This document shows, piece by piece, positions 15,105 to 23,544 of a stretch of 30,903 bases of DNA. Below the pieces are notes generated by a model that was given only the letters and a program-made list of their open reading frames with translations, searched no databases and was not told the DNA's origin. Made by a program: the position numbers and the translations under genes. This stretch comes from an uncultured Spongiibacteraceae bacterium. GTDB taxonomy: Bacteria > Pseudomonadota > Gammaproteobacteria > Pseudomonadales > CAMLJR01. The stretch is taken from assembly GCA_946480345.1 (NCBI GenBank), contig CAMLJR010000013.1, positions 1 through 30,903 of the forward strand. The letters are read 5' to 3'. Every line of letters starts with the position of its first letter. Within the stretch, counting starts at the first letter, position 1.

Positions 15105-15121
15105 TGATGAAAATTTCATCA
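15105..15121. repeat. 17-bp perfect palindrome upstream of the mnmG promoter
   Basis: TGATGAAA and TTTCATCA flank a single central base. The repeat lies 5 nt upstream of the mnmG -35 box, at the edge of the AT-rich island. The position would suit an operator or nucleoid-protein site; no regulator is recognised from the sequence. Confidence 0.5.
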
Positions 15122-15511
15122 ACGTGAATTTATTACTTAGGTTAGATGAATTAAATATGTCTCTTATGAGTGAGTATGAATAGATTAAGTACTGTTACTA
15201 ATGAGGGTCGTGAGACCTGTTGAAAAACGTTTAATGTTTTTTCATTTCAACGTGTTAACGGAAGTAAAAGGCTGCCCACAACAGGTGTGCCCACACGGTA
15301 TACGGCTGTGTATCGGTGTGGATGAATTTGCTCGTCGCGCAACGCGGCGCTTTTCAATACCGGTTTTGTGAGATTTCGATCCGGTTGTCCACATTGTTAT
15401 GCGTTGACAGCGAAAATAAGGAATGAAATTCCCGCGTCGCATACGGAGTCGCTAAACACATTGTGGAAAACGCATCGCAATCGTGTGCATAACTCGGTAT
15501 GTCGCGATTGA

Positions 15512-17410
15512 TCAGCTGTTGACGATCTGCGGGCGTAGCCAGCGTTGTAATTTATCGCGCAGCACCTGCATCGTGACCGGCTTGCTTAAATAGTCGTTCA
15601 TACCTGCTGCGAGACAGTGATCGCGATCTTCGGTCATCGCATTCGCGGTTAACGCGACGATCGGAATGCCGGCGAGATGTGGGCGTTCGTTGCAACGGAT
15701 GCGCTGCGTGCATTGATAGCCGTCCATTTCGGGCATTTGGCAATCCATTAAAATCAGATCGAACGGATGGTTTTCGATCAGTTCAAGCGCTTCGAGTCCA
15801 TTGTTGGCCGTCTTTACCTTTAATCCCAGACTTTCGAGCATATTCGCCACGACCATCTGATTGATCGCATTGTCCTCGACCACGAGAATGTCGGACGGTG
15901 GTAACGGCTGTTTCACCACTTCAACGCGTTCCGCGCTCGCCGCCTGACGCGCCGGCGCCTGGAACTTCACACGAAAAGTCGAGCCGCGTCCCGGCACGCT
16001 GTCGAGTTGAATATCGGCGTTCATCAGCGCAATCAATTTCTGCACTATCGCCAGACCCAGGCCGGAACCGCCAAAGCGGCGCACGGTTGAGCCATCGGCC
16101 TGCCGGAACGGCTGGAAGATCAACGCTTGTTTTTCTTTTGCGATGCCGATGCCGGTATCGATCACCGCGAATTCGACGTCGAGGGTTTGCTCGTTGATCC
16201 AGTGACAGCGTGCAAAAAATTGCACCGAACCCGCGAAAGTAAATTTGAGCGAGTTACCGAGCAGGTTGACGACGATCTGGCGCAGCCGCGCCGGATCGAC
16301 CAGCAGTCGTACATCAAATAAGGTTGGGTCGATATCGCGATGCAGCAGTAAATGTTTTTGCTGTGCCGTGAGTTGAAACGAGCCGATGATCTGTTCGAAC
16401 AATGTACCGATATTGCTGTAGATCGGTTCCAGCTGCATCAGCCCACGCTCAATGCGCGAGAAATCGAGAACATCGTTAACGACGGTCAACAGATGCTCGG
16501 TCGATTCGACAGCGATGTTTACGTATTGCTGCTGTTGCGGAACCAACTCGGTATTTTTCAATAATTCGAGCATGCCGAGCGCGCCATTCATCGGTGTGCG
16601 CAGTTCGTGGCTCATCGTCGCGAGGAATTCGCTCTTTGCATCGTTCGCCTGTTCAGCCGCGATGCGTGCCTGATCGAGCTGATGCACATATTCCTGTAGC
16701 CGCGCCTGCGTTCGCTCGAGGGCTGCCGCCATCTGATTCACCGATGTTTGCAGCACGCGAATTTCACCCACGCCATCTTCGGCAGTGCGTACCGATAAAT
16801 CGCCCTTCGCCACCGATGCGGTAATGTCCGTCAGCGCGCTCAACGGTCGCGCCAGGCCTTCGCCCAAATACCACACCAGCGCGATGCCGCAGATCAGGAT
16901 CGGCCCGCCCACCAGCAGGCTGATAGCAATCGCGTGATTGCGGCTGGTGGTAATACCCTGGCGCGACAACGTGATTTCAATACGTCCGATCGTATTGCCG
17001 GCGGCAGCGGCGATTTCACTGGACGCCGCATCATCGAGCGCAATGGGCTCCATGCGAATATCGCTGCGAAACACATCGACGTTGCGCGCTGCATTCGGAT
17101 TGCCGATGGTGACCAATTGTCGATCGCGTGCGTCCCACACAGTGATATTCGCCACCGGACCGTTCACTGAACGCTGCAGCATGCTGCGCAGTTGTTGCTC
17201 GTTGCCGGTCAACACCGCGAATTCGCTCGCGACCGCGAGCTGCGTGACGAGTAAGGAACCATGCTCGTGCTGCATCGTTTCCTGATCGTTGAGGCGTGCA
17301 TTAAGCAGGAACGCGAAAATCGCAATGTAGAGAATCAGCATCGGCACCGTGCTGATTAAGGTGATCTGCTGCGAAATTTTGAGTTTGCGCCATGCGTCTC
17401 TAGCAATCAT
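15512..17410 (-). CDS. Hybrid sensor histidine kinase, BarA-like sensor, no HPt domain
   Basis: Inner-membrane sensor kinase of 632 residues. Membrane helices lie at about 16-38 and 158-182. The periplasmic domain between them (39-157) resembles the BarA sensor: compare [13 protein letters not shown] and [15 protein letters not shown] with BarA. A HAMP domain (about 183-235) and a coiled coil lead to the HisKA domain with phosphoacceptor His268 in [15 protein letters not shown]. The ATPase domain has the N box (Asn386 in [10 protein letters not shown]), G1 DTGIGIA (Asp418) and G2 GGSGLGLAI (447-455). A receiver domain from 507 to the end has acidic pocket Glu512-Asp513, phosphoacceptor Asp556 in [11 protein letters not shown], Thr588 and Lys610. 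Unlike BarA there is no C-terminal HPt, and no HPt or output regulator is encoded nearby. The ATG overlaps the end of the preceding binding-protein gene by 11 nt, which implies coupled translation. The stimulus is unknown. Confidence 0.93.
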   Translation of the reverse strand: MIARDAWRKLKISQQITLISTVPMLILYIAIFAFLLNARLNDQETMQHEHGSLLVTQLAVASEFAVLTGNEQQLRSMLQRSVNGPVANITVWDARDRQLVTIGNPNAARNVDVFRSDIRMEPIALDDAASSEIAAAAGNTIGRIEITLSRQGITTSRNHAIAISLLVGGPILICGIALVWYLGEGLARPLSALTDITASVAKGDLSVRTAEDGVGEIRVLQTSVNQMAAALERTQARLQEYVHQLDQARIAAEQANDAKSEFLATMSHELRTPMNGALGMLELLKNTELVPQQQQYVNIAVESTEHLLTVVNDVLDFSRIERGLMQLEPIYSNIGTLFEQIIGSFQLTAQQKHLLLHRDIDPTLFDVRLLVDPARLRQIVVNLLGNSLKFTFAGSVQFFARCHWINEQTLDVEFAVIDTGIGIAKEKQALIFQPFRQADGSTVRRFGGSGLGLAIVQKLIALMNADIQLDSVPGRGSTFRVKFQAPARQAASAERVEVVKQPLPPSDILVVEDNAINQMVVANMLESLGLKVKTANNGLEALELIENHPFDLILMDCQMPEMDGYQCTQRIRCNERPHLAGIPIVALTANAMTEDRDHCLAAGMNDYLSKPVTMQVLRDKLQRWLRPQIVNS

Positions 17411-18326
17411 CGCCGCACTCCCCGAGCTTGCGCTGCAGCATGGTAGTCAGCGCGACTTCATTCGGTAGATTCAAACCCAGCGAGGCGGCCACTTGCGGAT
17501 TGACGGCGACGCGATAAGCCTTCGGAAATTGCGGGCGTGGTACCCGCTGTTCCTGCAGCGTAGTGGCAATCATCGTCAGCAGTTGTTGCAGATATTGATC
17601 CGATGCGGTGTAGCACGAAGCCAAACTACCGGCATTTACAAACGGACGACTTGGACCGATCAATACTTTGCCGTGGCGATAAGTGGTCAACAGAATGCTG
17701 CGAATGGTGTTGCTGTTGTAGATTTGCGGATCGTCGATACCCAGCAGCACATCGTTATCGCGCATCAATTGCGCAAGAATTTTTGCCCAGTCGTTATCGC
17801 TACGGAGCGTCGCGTTGGCGATGCGCACACGGCTGTTCCGCTCCAGCGAATCGAGATTGCCGAGCACCACCGATGGGCTGTGAATGATTGCCGCGCGCTG
17901 CAGATTCGGAACTAATAATTTTGCCAGTTCGAGTTGTCGCGACAACGGTTGGTCACGGTACAACGCGCTGGTCTTACCATCGGCCTTGTTGATGTCGCCA
18001 AACGCTGCCGAGTTGACGTAGAACGCTAATGAAAATGGAAATTCTCCGGCATGTGTCGATAGCCACGGCAACATGCCATCGCCAATCGCGACGATCAGCG
18101 TGGTTTGCGTGTCGGTAATCGCGTAATTATCACTATGCGCAATTTTTACCGAGAGGTTGGGCCAACGCTGTGAAAGGGCATGCTCGATACCGCCGGCCAT
18201 ATCGAGCAAATTCGTATTGTTCGGCGACACCACGATATCGATGCGCGCAATCGCTGCTTCCGCCAGCATGGGCAGCAAGGCGAATAGCAGCAGCGCGGTG
18301 CACCCTATCCTTCTTAGCATCCTCAA
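17400..18326 (-). CDS. Periplasmic substrate-binding protein, ABC-type (PF04392-like), probable sensor partner
   Basis: Protein of 308 residues with a clear signal peptide: basic MRMLRR, hydrophobic core [14 protein letters not shown], likely cleavage near residue 24. No lipobox is seen. The mature part looks like a two-lobed binding protein of the ABC_sub_bind type: [24 protein letters not shown], and a second lobe with [30 protein letters not shown] and [19 protein letters not shown]. The C terminus has [19 protein letters not shown], a usual ending in that family. No permease or ATPase gene lies nearby, so a transport role is unsupported here. Its position between an outer-membrane receptor (21-nt gap) and a sensor kinase (11-nt overlap) suggests that it presents a ligand to the kinase. 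The family call rests on overall pattern and is moderate; the ligand is unknown. Confidence 0.8.
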   Translation of the reverse strand: MRMLRRIGCTALLLFALLPMLAEAAIARIDIVVSPNNTNLLDMAGGIEHALSQRWPNLSVKIAHSDNYAITDTQTTLIVAIGDGMLPWLSTHAGEFPFSLAFYVNSAAFGDINKADGKTSALYRDQPLSRQLELAKLLVPNLQRAAIIHSPSVVLGNLDSLERNSRVRIANATLRSDNDWAKILAQLMRDNDVLLGIDDPQIYNSNTIRSILLTTYRHGKVLIGPSRPFVNAGSLASCYTASDQYLQQLLTMIATTLQEQRVPRPQFPKAYRVAVNPQVAASLGLNLPNEVALTTMLQRKLGECGDDC

Positions 18327-18347
18327 TCCCTTATCCTAAACGCAACG

Positions 18348-20318
18348 TTAAAAGCTTAGATCGGCCGACAAATAAACTCGATTCGGTTGATCGTATAAGT
18401 TGTCGTCAAATAAATCGGCATCTTTTTGAAAGTAATGTTGCACCGTCATACTTAACGTCAACCGGCTTGCATGGATCGGCAGTTGTTTAGCCAAGCGCAT
18501 ATCCGCGCGCGAGAATTTGTTTTTGTTGATCGGGTTCGCGTAATAGTAAAAGCCTGAAACCTGCCACTGATTGCCGAAGTCGTAAACCACTGCGCTGCTG
18601 CCTGAATGTCGAGGGGTGAGATCCTCTTCCAGATGCGTCGTGGATTTCGAGTGGATGACAGCATACGTCGCATGCATCTGCAGATTTTCAGTCGCGAGGA
18701 ATTTGATCTCGGTTTCGTAACCTGTTTGCTCCACCACAGCGTCGTTGGCCGGCTCATACGAACCGTAAGCCGGGTTGTCGCTGATCAGATCTTCCATATC
18801 GTCGTGATACAGCTTGACGTCCACTTGTAAACGGCGATCCATCCATAAGCCGTAATATCCGAGTTCGTGCGAGCGGATTTTTTCGGAATGCAGATTATCT
18901 GGCGAACGCAGCGTCGGTAATTCAAAGCTTTGTGGCAGCGTGATGGGAAGCGTGGGCACCGTACTTACATTGGTAGCGATGTAGTGCCAGCGCAATTGGG
19001 TTTCGAATAAATCCGGTGACCGAATAGCTTCCGAATAAACGGCGCGCACCGAATGATTTTCATTCGGCAGAAATAGCAGCGCCACGCGCGGCGAAAATTC
19101 TTTATCGCCGTCTTCGAGATATTCGTGCGAGCCGGCGACGGTTGCCAGCCATTGCGGCGAAAAACGATATTCGACATTGCTGAATAATTGGTAGGTCAAT
19201 CGACTCGCGCTGCCGCTATACAACGTTTCCGAATAAACGCGTTGATGTTGCGCATGCGCGCCGGTCACCAATTTCCAGTTACCGCCGCTGAGCCAGGTTT
19301 CTTGCACATCGAAATCGGTGCGCGACGTTTTTACATTGGTGTCGACATCGGCACAGACCAGCGCCGAAGAAGGAAGGTCGGGATCGAGCGCAGCTGCCGA
19401 TGTGCAGGTGCGCCATTCGTTAATACTGCGCGCGCCGGTGTGATCGAGCTGCCATTTCAGCGAATTATTCGCCGTCAGAAAGTGCTGTGAATTGATACTC
19501 GCAAAATAATTCTCGACGTTGGTGTCCGGCGGCGTGATATCGAAGCCATTGGCATCGTCGGTGTTGATGCCTTTTTTATAGCCCCCCTGTAAATCGAGAT
19601 TCCATTCCGCCGTTGGTGCCACCAGCCAGCGGCCGTTGACGAAATGCAGATTTTTCGAATCGCGTCGCTCAGTGCCGTTTTGACGATAATCGAAGCCTGA
19701 ATCACGCCGCGAAGCCGCGCTAACACGGTAACTGCCGGTGTTCGTCTGACCAGTCGTCGATGCGTAATAGTCTTCGGTGTTGTTATTACCGCCGGTTGCT
19801 TTCACGCGCAGCTTCGCGCCATCGTCGGGATGTTTCGTGATGATATTGATGATGCCGAGAAACGCGTTGGCACCATAGGCGGCGGTATTTGGTCCACGCG
19901 TCACTTCAATGCGCTCGATATCTTCCATCGCGAGCGGAATATCGTCCCAATTGATTGTCGCGAGACTGGCCGAATAAACCGAACGACCATCGATCATCAC
20001 CTGCATACGATGGCTGTTGTGCCGGCTGGTGCCGTGATAGCTGACGACATAATCCCAGCCCGAGCGCGCGCCAACAGCCATGCCCGGCACCAACCGCAGA
20101 AGCTCGGGTAATTCGCGAATACCGCTGGCTTCGATCAGCTTATGCTCAATAACGGTGACGCTGGCGGGCGTTTCGGTGCGCGGCTGTTTCAAACGTACTG
20201 GAGTCAGTACTTCGGGAATCTCTTCGAGTAGATCATCGTCGTTATCGACGGCGTAACTAAGAGAGCTGGCCAGCAACATCGGCAGGGCCACGACGGGCAA
20301 AAATTGGCGAATGGTCAT
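18348..20318 (-). CDS. TonB-dependent outer-membrane receptor of unknown ligand
   Basis: Outer-membrane 22-strand barrel type receptor of 656 residues. I start at the ATG at 20318 (MTIRQFLPVVALPMLLASS), which gives a typical signal peptide ending SYA. The ATG 23 codons upstream lies inside the predicted promoter and would add a charged non-signal extension. A possible TonB box (EVLTP) precedes the plug domain (about 55-165), which has RELPELLRLVPGMAVG, VMIDGRSVYS and IERIEVTRGPNTAAYGANAF. The barrel ends VYLSADLSF with the C-terminal Phe used by outer-membrane proteins. Cys305 and Cys322 flank a short segment likely in an extracellular loop and could form a disulphide. The upstream leader of about 55 nt is too short for a cobalamin riboswitch, and no Fur-box pattern was seen. 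First gene of a TBDR / binding-protein / kinase cassette. Confidence 0.92.
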   Translation of the reverse strand: MTIRQFLPVVALPMLLASSLSYAVDNDDDLLEEIPEVLTPVRLKQPRTETPASVTVIEHKLIEASGIRELPELLRLVPGMAVGARSGWDYVVSYHGTSRHNSHRMQVMIDGRSVYSASLATINWDDIPLAMEDIERIEVTRGPNTAAYGANAFLGIINIITKHPDDGAKLRVKATGGNNNTEDYYASTTGQTNTGSYRVSAASRRDSGFDYRQNGTERRDSKNLHFVNGRWLVAPTAEWNLDLQGGYKKGINTDDANGFDITPPDTNVENYFASINSQHFLTANNSLKWQLDHTGARSINEWRTCTSAAALDPDLPSSALVCADVDTNVKTSRTDFDVQETWLSGGNWKLVTGAHAQHQRVYSETLYSGSASRLTYQLFSNVEYRFSPQWLATVAGSHEYLEDGDKEFSPRVALLFLPNENHSVRAVYSEAIRSPDLFETQLRWHYIATNVSTVPTLPITLPQSFELPTLRSPDNLHSEKIRSHELGYYGLWMDRRLQVDVKLYHDDMEDLISDNPAYGSYEPANDAVVEQTGYETEIKFLATENLQMHATYAVIHSKSTTHLEEDLTPRHSGSSAVVYDFGNQWQVSGFYYYANPINKNKFSRADMRLAKQLPIHASRLTLSMTVQHYFQKDADLFDDNLYDQPNRVYLSADLSF

Positions 20319-20378
20319 ATGCACAATGGAAGTCGGTGGAATATCCCGGTTGATGTAAGTGCATTCCCTTCGGAAGCG

Positions 20379-20406
20379 ATTGTACATGCGATACCAGTTT
20401 CAGCAA
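20379..20406 (-). promoter_or_regulatory. Predicted sigma-70-type promoter of the receptor / binding protein / kinase cassette
   Basis: Reading leftward, TTGCTG (20401-20406) and TACAAT (20379-20384) are 16 nt apart. Transcription would start near 20372, about 55 nt before the receptor ATG at 20318. The promoter lies just beyond the mnmE stop, so the cassette can be expressed independently of mnmE. Confidence 0.6.
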
Positions 20407-20428
20407 TGTGCCGCTGTGTTGCCGTTCA

Positions 20429-21841
20429 CTATTTCCCGATGCAGAAGCTTGAAAAAATGCGCCCGAGTAAATCGTCGGCAGTGACATCGCCGGTGATTTC
20501 GCCCAATGCGCGCTGGCATTGCCGCAAGTCTTCCGCTAGCAGCTCGCCAGCCTGACGATGTAGTAATTGTTGTTCGCCGTTGCTGAGATGATCGCGCGCG
20601 CGCGCCAGCGCATCGAGATGTCGTCGCCGGGCGAGAAACGAACCTTCGCCGGTGCCACTAAAACCGATGCTGCTTTTCAGGTGCTCGCGCAACAACTCGA
20701 TGCCGCTGCCGGTTTTTGCACTCAATGTGATTACTGCTGGCTCGCCGTTCGTTGTACCGACAGCCAAGCCGGATAAATCGCTTTTATTGCGCACGATGGT
20801 GATCGGAATCTGTGGCAGCGCGATTGGCGCATCGAGTGGCCACAGGGCCGTGGCGTCGATGTCTTGCGAGATCTGGCTGTCGATCACGAATAACACATGA
20901 TCGGCGCGTTCGATTTCGCGCCAGGCGCGACGAATACCTTCCTGCTCGACGACGTCGTTGCTGTCGCGCAGACCGGCGGTATCGATGATATGCAGTGGCA
21001 GGCCATCGATCTGAATATGTTCGCGCAACACATCGCGGGTTGTGCCCGCGATCGGCGTCACAATCGCGCTCTCGCGCCCCGCCAATGCATTCAACAAGCT
21101 TGATTTACCGGCATTCGGCGCGCCGGCGATAACAATGGTCATGCCTTCGCGCAACAAGCTGCCCTGTTTTGCATTGCGCAATACATCATCGAGCTGCTCT
21201 AACAGATTCGCTAAGGCGCGAGCGATTTTGCCGTCGCCGAGAAAATCGATTTCCTCTTCGGGAAAATCGATCGCGGCTTCCACGTACATGCGCAATTGCG
21301 TCAATTGTTCGACCAGTGCATGAATGCGCGCGCTGAATTCGCCCTGCAATGAACGCAGTGCCGAGCGCGCGGCCTGCTCGGATGAGCTATCGATCAGATC
21401 GGCGATCGCCTCGGCCTGGGCGAGATCGATTTTGTCGTTGAGAAAAGCGCGCTCGCTGAATTCACCGGGACGTGCGAGCCGAGCACCGCAGCGAATAACT
21501 TCGCGCAACAAGCAATCGAGAATAACCGGCCCGCCGTGACCCTGCAGTTCGAGCACGTCTTCGCCGGTGAACGAATGCGGCCCCGGAAAAAATAGCGCGA
21601 TGCCGATATCGAGCGGCTCGGCGTCATGTTCGAGGTGGTGGGCGAGAAAGGGTCCGTAATGGGCGGTTCGCGGAGTTAATTTGCGGCCGATAACGCTATC
21701 GATGATTGCGCCGACCAGGGGGCCGGACACGCGCACGATGCCGACACCGCCGCGACCGATCGGTGTGGCGATGGCGGCGATGGTGTCGGTGCTCGCTTTG
21801 CCGCCGCTGTGTTCGCGGCTATTTAATCCGTCTATGCTCAT
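20429..21841 (-). CDS. mnmE: tRNA modification GTPase MnmE
   Basis: GTPase that works with MnmG to modify U34 of tRNAs. The product is 470 residues from the ATG at 21841; a GTG three codons upstream is the alternative. The N-terminal folate-binding domain opens [20 protein letters not shown] and contains [18 protein letters not shown]. The G domain has P-loop GAPNAGKS (240-247), [13 protein letters not shown] and NKSD. The protein ends in the required C-terminal CIGK. The N terminus is about 15 residues longer than in E. coli, which begins shortly before TIVAQATPPG. No clear ribosome-binding sequence is visible, because a terminator and its T-run end 12 nt before the ATG. MnmG is usually close by; here a three-gene cassette separates them. 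Confidence 0.97.
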   Translation of the reverse strand: MSIDGLNSREHSGGKASTDTIAAIATPIGRGGVGIVRVSGPLVGAIIDSVIGRKLTPRTAHYGPFLAHHLEHDAEPLDIGIALFFPGPHSFTGEDVLELQGHGGPVILDCLLREVIRCGARLARPGEFSERAFLNDKIDLAQAEAIADLIDSSSEQAARSALRSLQGEFSARIHALVEQLTQLRMYVEAAIDFPEEEIDFLGDGKIARALANLLEQLDDVLRNAKQGSLLREGMTIVIAGAPNAGKSSLLNALAGRESAIVTPIAGTTRDVLREHIQIDGLPLHIIDTAGLRDSNDVVEQEGIRRAWREIERADHVLFVIDSQISQDIDATALWPLDAPIALPQIPITIVRNKSDLSGLAVGTTNGEPAVITLSAKTGSGIELLREHLKSSIGFSGTGEGSFLARRRHLDALARARDHLSNGEQQLLHRQAGELLAEDLRQCQRALGEITGDVTADDLLGRIFSSFCIGK

Positions 21842-21852
21842 GGGGATCACGC

Positions 21853-21884
21853 AAAAAATTAAGGCCGGAATCTCCGGCCTTTTT
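21853..21884. terminator. Rho-independent terminator between yidC and mnmE
   Basis: Perfect 9-bp stem AAGGCCGGA / TCCGGCCTT (21861-21869, 21873-21881) with a 3-nt loop. On the minus strand it is followed by AATTTTTT, and a T-run also flanks it on the plus strand, so it could act in both directions. It sits between the yidC stop and the mnmE start, in the place where the mnmE ribosome-binding sequence would be. Confidence 0.88.
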
Positions 21885-21886
21885 GC

Positions 21887-23536
21887 TTAGAAATCTTTGA
21901 CCACGCGCTTCGTAATAACGTATTGCTGCGCGATCGATAACACGTTGTTGACGATGTAGTACAACACCAATCCCGCCGGGAACCACAAAAAGAAAACGGT
22001 GAACATGATCGGCATGAACTGCATTACCTTCGCCTGCATCGGATCGGGCGGCGGCGGATTCAGTTTTTGTTGCAGATACATCGTCGCGCCCATGATCAGC
22101 GGCAGCACGAAAATAGGATCCATCGCCGACAAATCCTTGATCCAGCCGATCCACGGTGCGTGCCGCAATTCAACGCTTTCGAGCAGTACCCAATACAGCG
22201 CGAGAAATACCGGCATCTGCACAATGACGGGTAAGCAGCCGCCGAGCGGATTGATTTTTTCGGTCTTGTACAGGCTCATCATTTCCTGCGATTGCTTCTG
22301 CTTGTCGTCCGCGTAGCGCTCGCGAATTTCGAGCAATTTTGGCTGTACGCGGCGCATGTTCGCCATCGACGTATACGCTTTCGCGTTCAACCAGAAAAAC
22401 AGTGCTTTGACACCGATCGTCAACACGACAATCGACCAACCCCAGTTGCCGAGCCAGCCGTGAATTTTTGTCAGACAGTAAAACAGCGGTTGCGCGATCC
22501 ACCAGAGCCAGCCGTAATCGACACTCAGATCCAGGCCGGGCGAGACTTTGCGCAGTCGATATTGATCTTTAGGACCGGCGTAGAAACGTGCCGAAAATGT
22601 GCCTTCTGCGTTCGGCGCAACCGTCTGCGTCGGTGCGGTAAACCAGCCGAGGTGCATGCCGTCGGCCGAGCGCGTCGCGAATTGATTTTGTTGCCCGGCA
22701 GCGGGAATCCAGGCGGTCAGAAAATAATGCTGCACAAAGGCGATCCAGCCGCCTTGCACGGTTTGTTTCAGCGGCGACTCCGCCATGTCATCGAACGGCA
22801 GCTTGTGATAAGGCGAATCGGGTAGATGTATCGCCGCGCCCAGGAACGAAGCGATGCCGAAAGCACCGCTGATCACGCTCGGGTCCGCACTGTTATCACG
22901 TTTCAGTTGGCCATACAGCGTGCCTTGCCATGGCGCGGTGCCGTTGTTCTTCACGCGATAGTCGACGTCGACCAGATAATCGCCGCGACGAAAGGTGAAA
23001 GTTTTAACCACGTTCAAGCCTTGCTCGGTGACAACACTCAACGCCACGGTCAATGTGTCTGTGCCATCCGTCAGCAGATAATTTTCGTTGGCGGCCTGAT
23101 ACAAAGGACGCGCAGCGTTGCTGTCGAGCCCGACCAATCCGCTTTGGGCCACGTAGGTGCGCGGTGTGTCGGGACTTAGAAGTACGAACGGTTTGTCCGG
23201 CGTTTTTAGTTTTTCACTGTGCTGGGGCAGCGCGGCATAAACAATGTCGCCGCCCTGACGATCGATTTTGATATCCAACACGTCAGTACGCACATGCACG
23301 TAACGAGACGTCGCATTGGCGTCAGGCGCGTCTACTGAAGCGGGTGCGGCAACATTCGCCACAGCGGCCGGTACATCGCTCGCGGATGGTTGAGGCACGG
23401 ATAATTCCGGCGACTGTGCAGAAGCGGCGGCCACTGGCGCTGTTGTCGGCCGCTGCGAAAAATGCACGTATTCGGTCATCAACATAAATGACAGTACGGC
23501 GATGACGGCGATCAATAGATAACGCTGGATATCCAT
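21887..23536 (-). CDS. yidC: Membrane protein insertase YidC
   Basis: Inner-membrane insertase, alone or with SecYEG; known clients include Fo subunits a and c of ATP synthase. The product is 549 residues from MDIQRYLLIAVIAVLSFMLM, the usual start; upstream in-frame codons overlap yidD and do not look like a signal. TM1 is at residues 6-24. The large periplasmic P1 domain spans to about 340, and the conserved five-helix core follows: NWGWSIVVLTIGVKAL, INPLGGCLPVIVQMPVFLAL, MPIMFTVFFLWFPAGLVLYY. The basic residue of the hydrophilic groove is Lys (in GVKAL), where E. coli has Arg366. It lies 8 nt after yidD and is followed by a terminator. Confidence 0.98.
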   Translation of the reverse strand: MDIQRYLLIAVIAVLSFMLMTEYVHFSQRPTTAPVAAASAQSPELSVPQPSASDVPAAVANVAAPASVDAPDANATSRYVHVRTDVLDIKIDRQGGDIVYAALPQHSEKLKTPDKPFVLLSPDTPRTYVAQSGLVGLDSNAARPLYQAANENYLLTDGTDTLTVALSVVTEQGLNVVKTFTFRRGDYLVDVDYRVKNNGTAPWQGTLYGQLKRDNSADPSVISGAFGIASFLGAAIHLPDSPYHKLPFDDMAESPLKQTVQGGWIAFVQHYFLTAWIPAAGQQNQFATRSADGMHLGWFTAPTQTVAPNAEGTFSARFYAGPKDQYRLRKVSPGLDLSVDYGWLWWIAQPLFYCLTKIHGWLGNWGWSIVVLTIGVKALFFWLNAKAYTSMANMRRVQPKLLEIRERYADDKQKQSQEMMSLYKTEKINPLGGCLPVIVQMPVFLALYWVLLESVELRHAPWIGWIKDLSAMDPIFVLPLIMGATMYLQQKLNPPPPDPMQAKVMQFMPIMFTVFFLWFPAGLVLYYIVNNVLSIAQQYVITKRVVKDF

Positions 23537-23544
23537 ACGAAGGT

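Larger units (their letters stand above)
15034..15511. other. Non-coding oriC-like region beside mnmG (AT-rich island plus DnaA-box cluster)
   Basis: This 478-base gap separates mnmG from the kinase gene. By hand count, 15101-15240 is about 30% GC, far below the coding DNA around it. To its right lie four DnaA-box-like 9-mers: TGTGGATGA (15317-15325), TTGTCCACA (15385-15393), TGTGGAAAA (15462-15470) and TGTGCATAA (15484-15492). The last two fit the relaxed consensus TTWTNCACA on the minus strand; the first two each have one mismatch to TTATCCACA. GTTGAAA (15219-15225) and TTTCAAC (15245-15251) form another inverted repeat. An AT-rich unwinding element beside DnaA boxes next to mnmG is the E. 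coli/Vibrio oriC arrangement. Only two GATC sites were seen (15378 and 15510). The region may be a second, vestigial or regulatory origin element. Confidence 0.55.

Noticed and set aside
15242..15442. 66-codon minus-strand frame in the mnmG-kinase gap
   Set aside because: Covers two of the DnaA-box-like sites, has no good ribosome-binding site and no protein-like features, so the region is better read as non-coding.
15512..20318. Reading the cassette as a nutrient uptake system
   Set aside because: There is a receptor and a binding protein but no ABC permease, ATPase or TonB/ExbBD gene, and the third gene is a kinase, so sensing is better supported than transport.
20319..20387. Upstream ATG for the TonB receptor
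   Set aside because: It lies within the predicted promoter and would place a charged, non-signal extension before a normal signal peptide.
18348..20428. Recent mobile insertion of the cassette
   Set aside because: No transposase, integrase, terminal repeats or target duplication were seen, and base composition does not clearly differ from the genes around it, so lateral transfer is not supported by this window alone.
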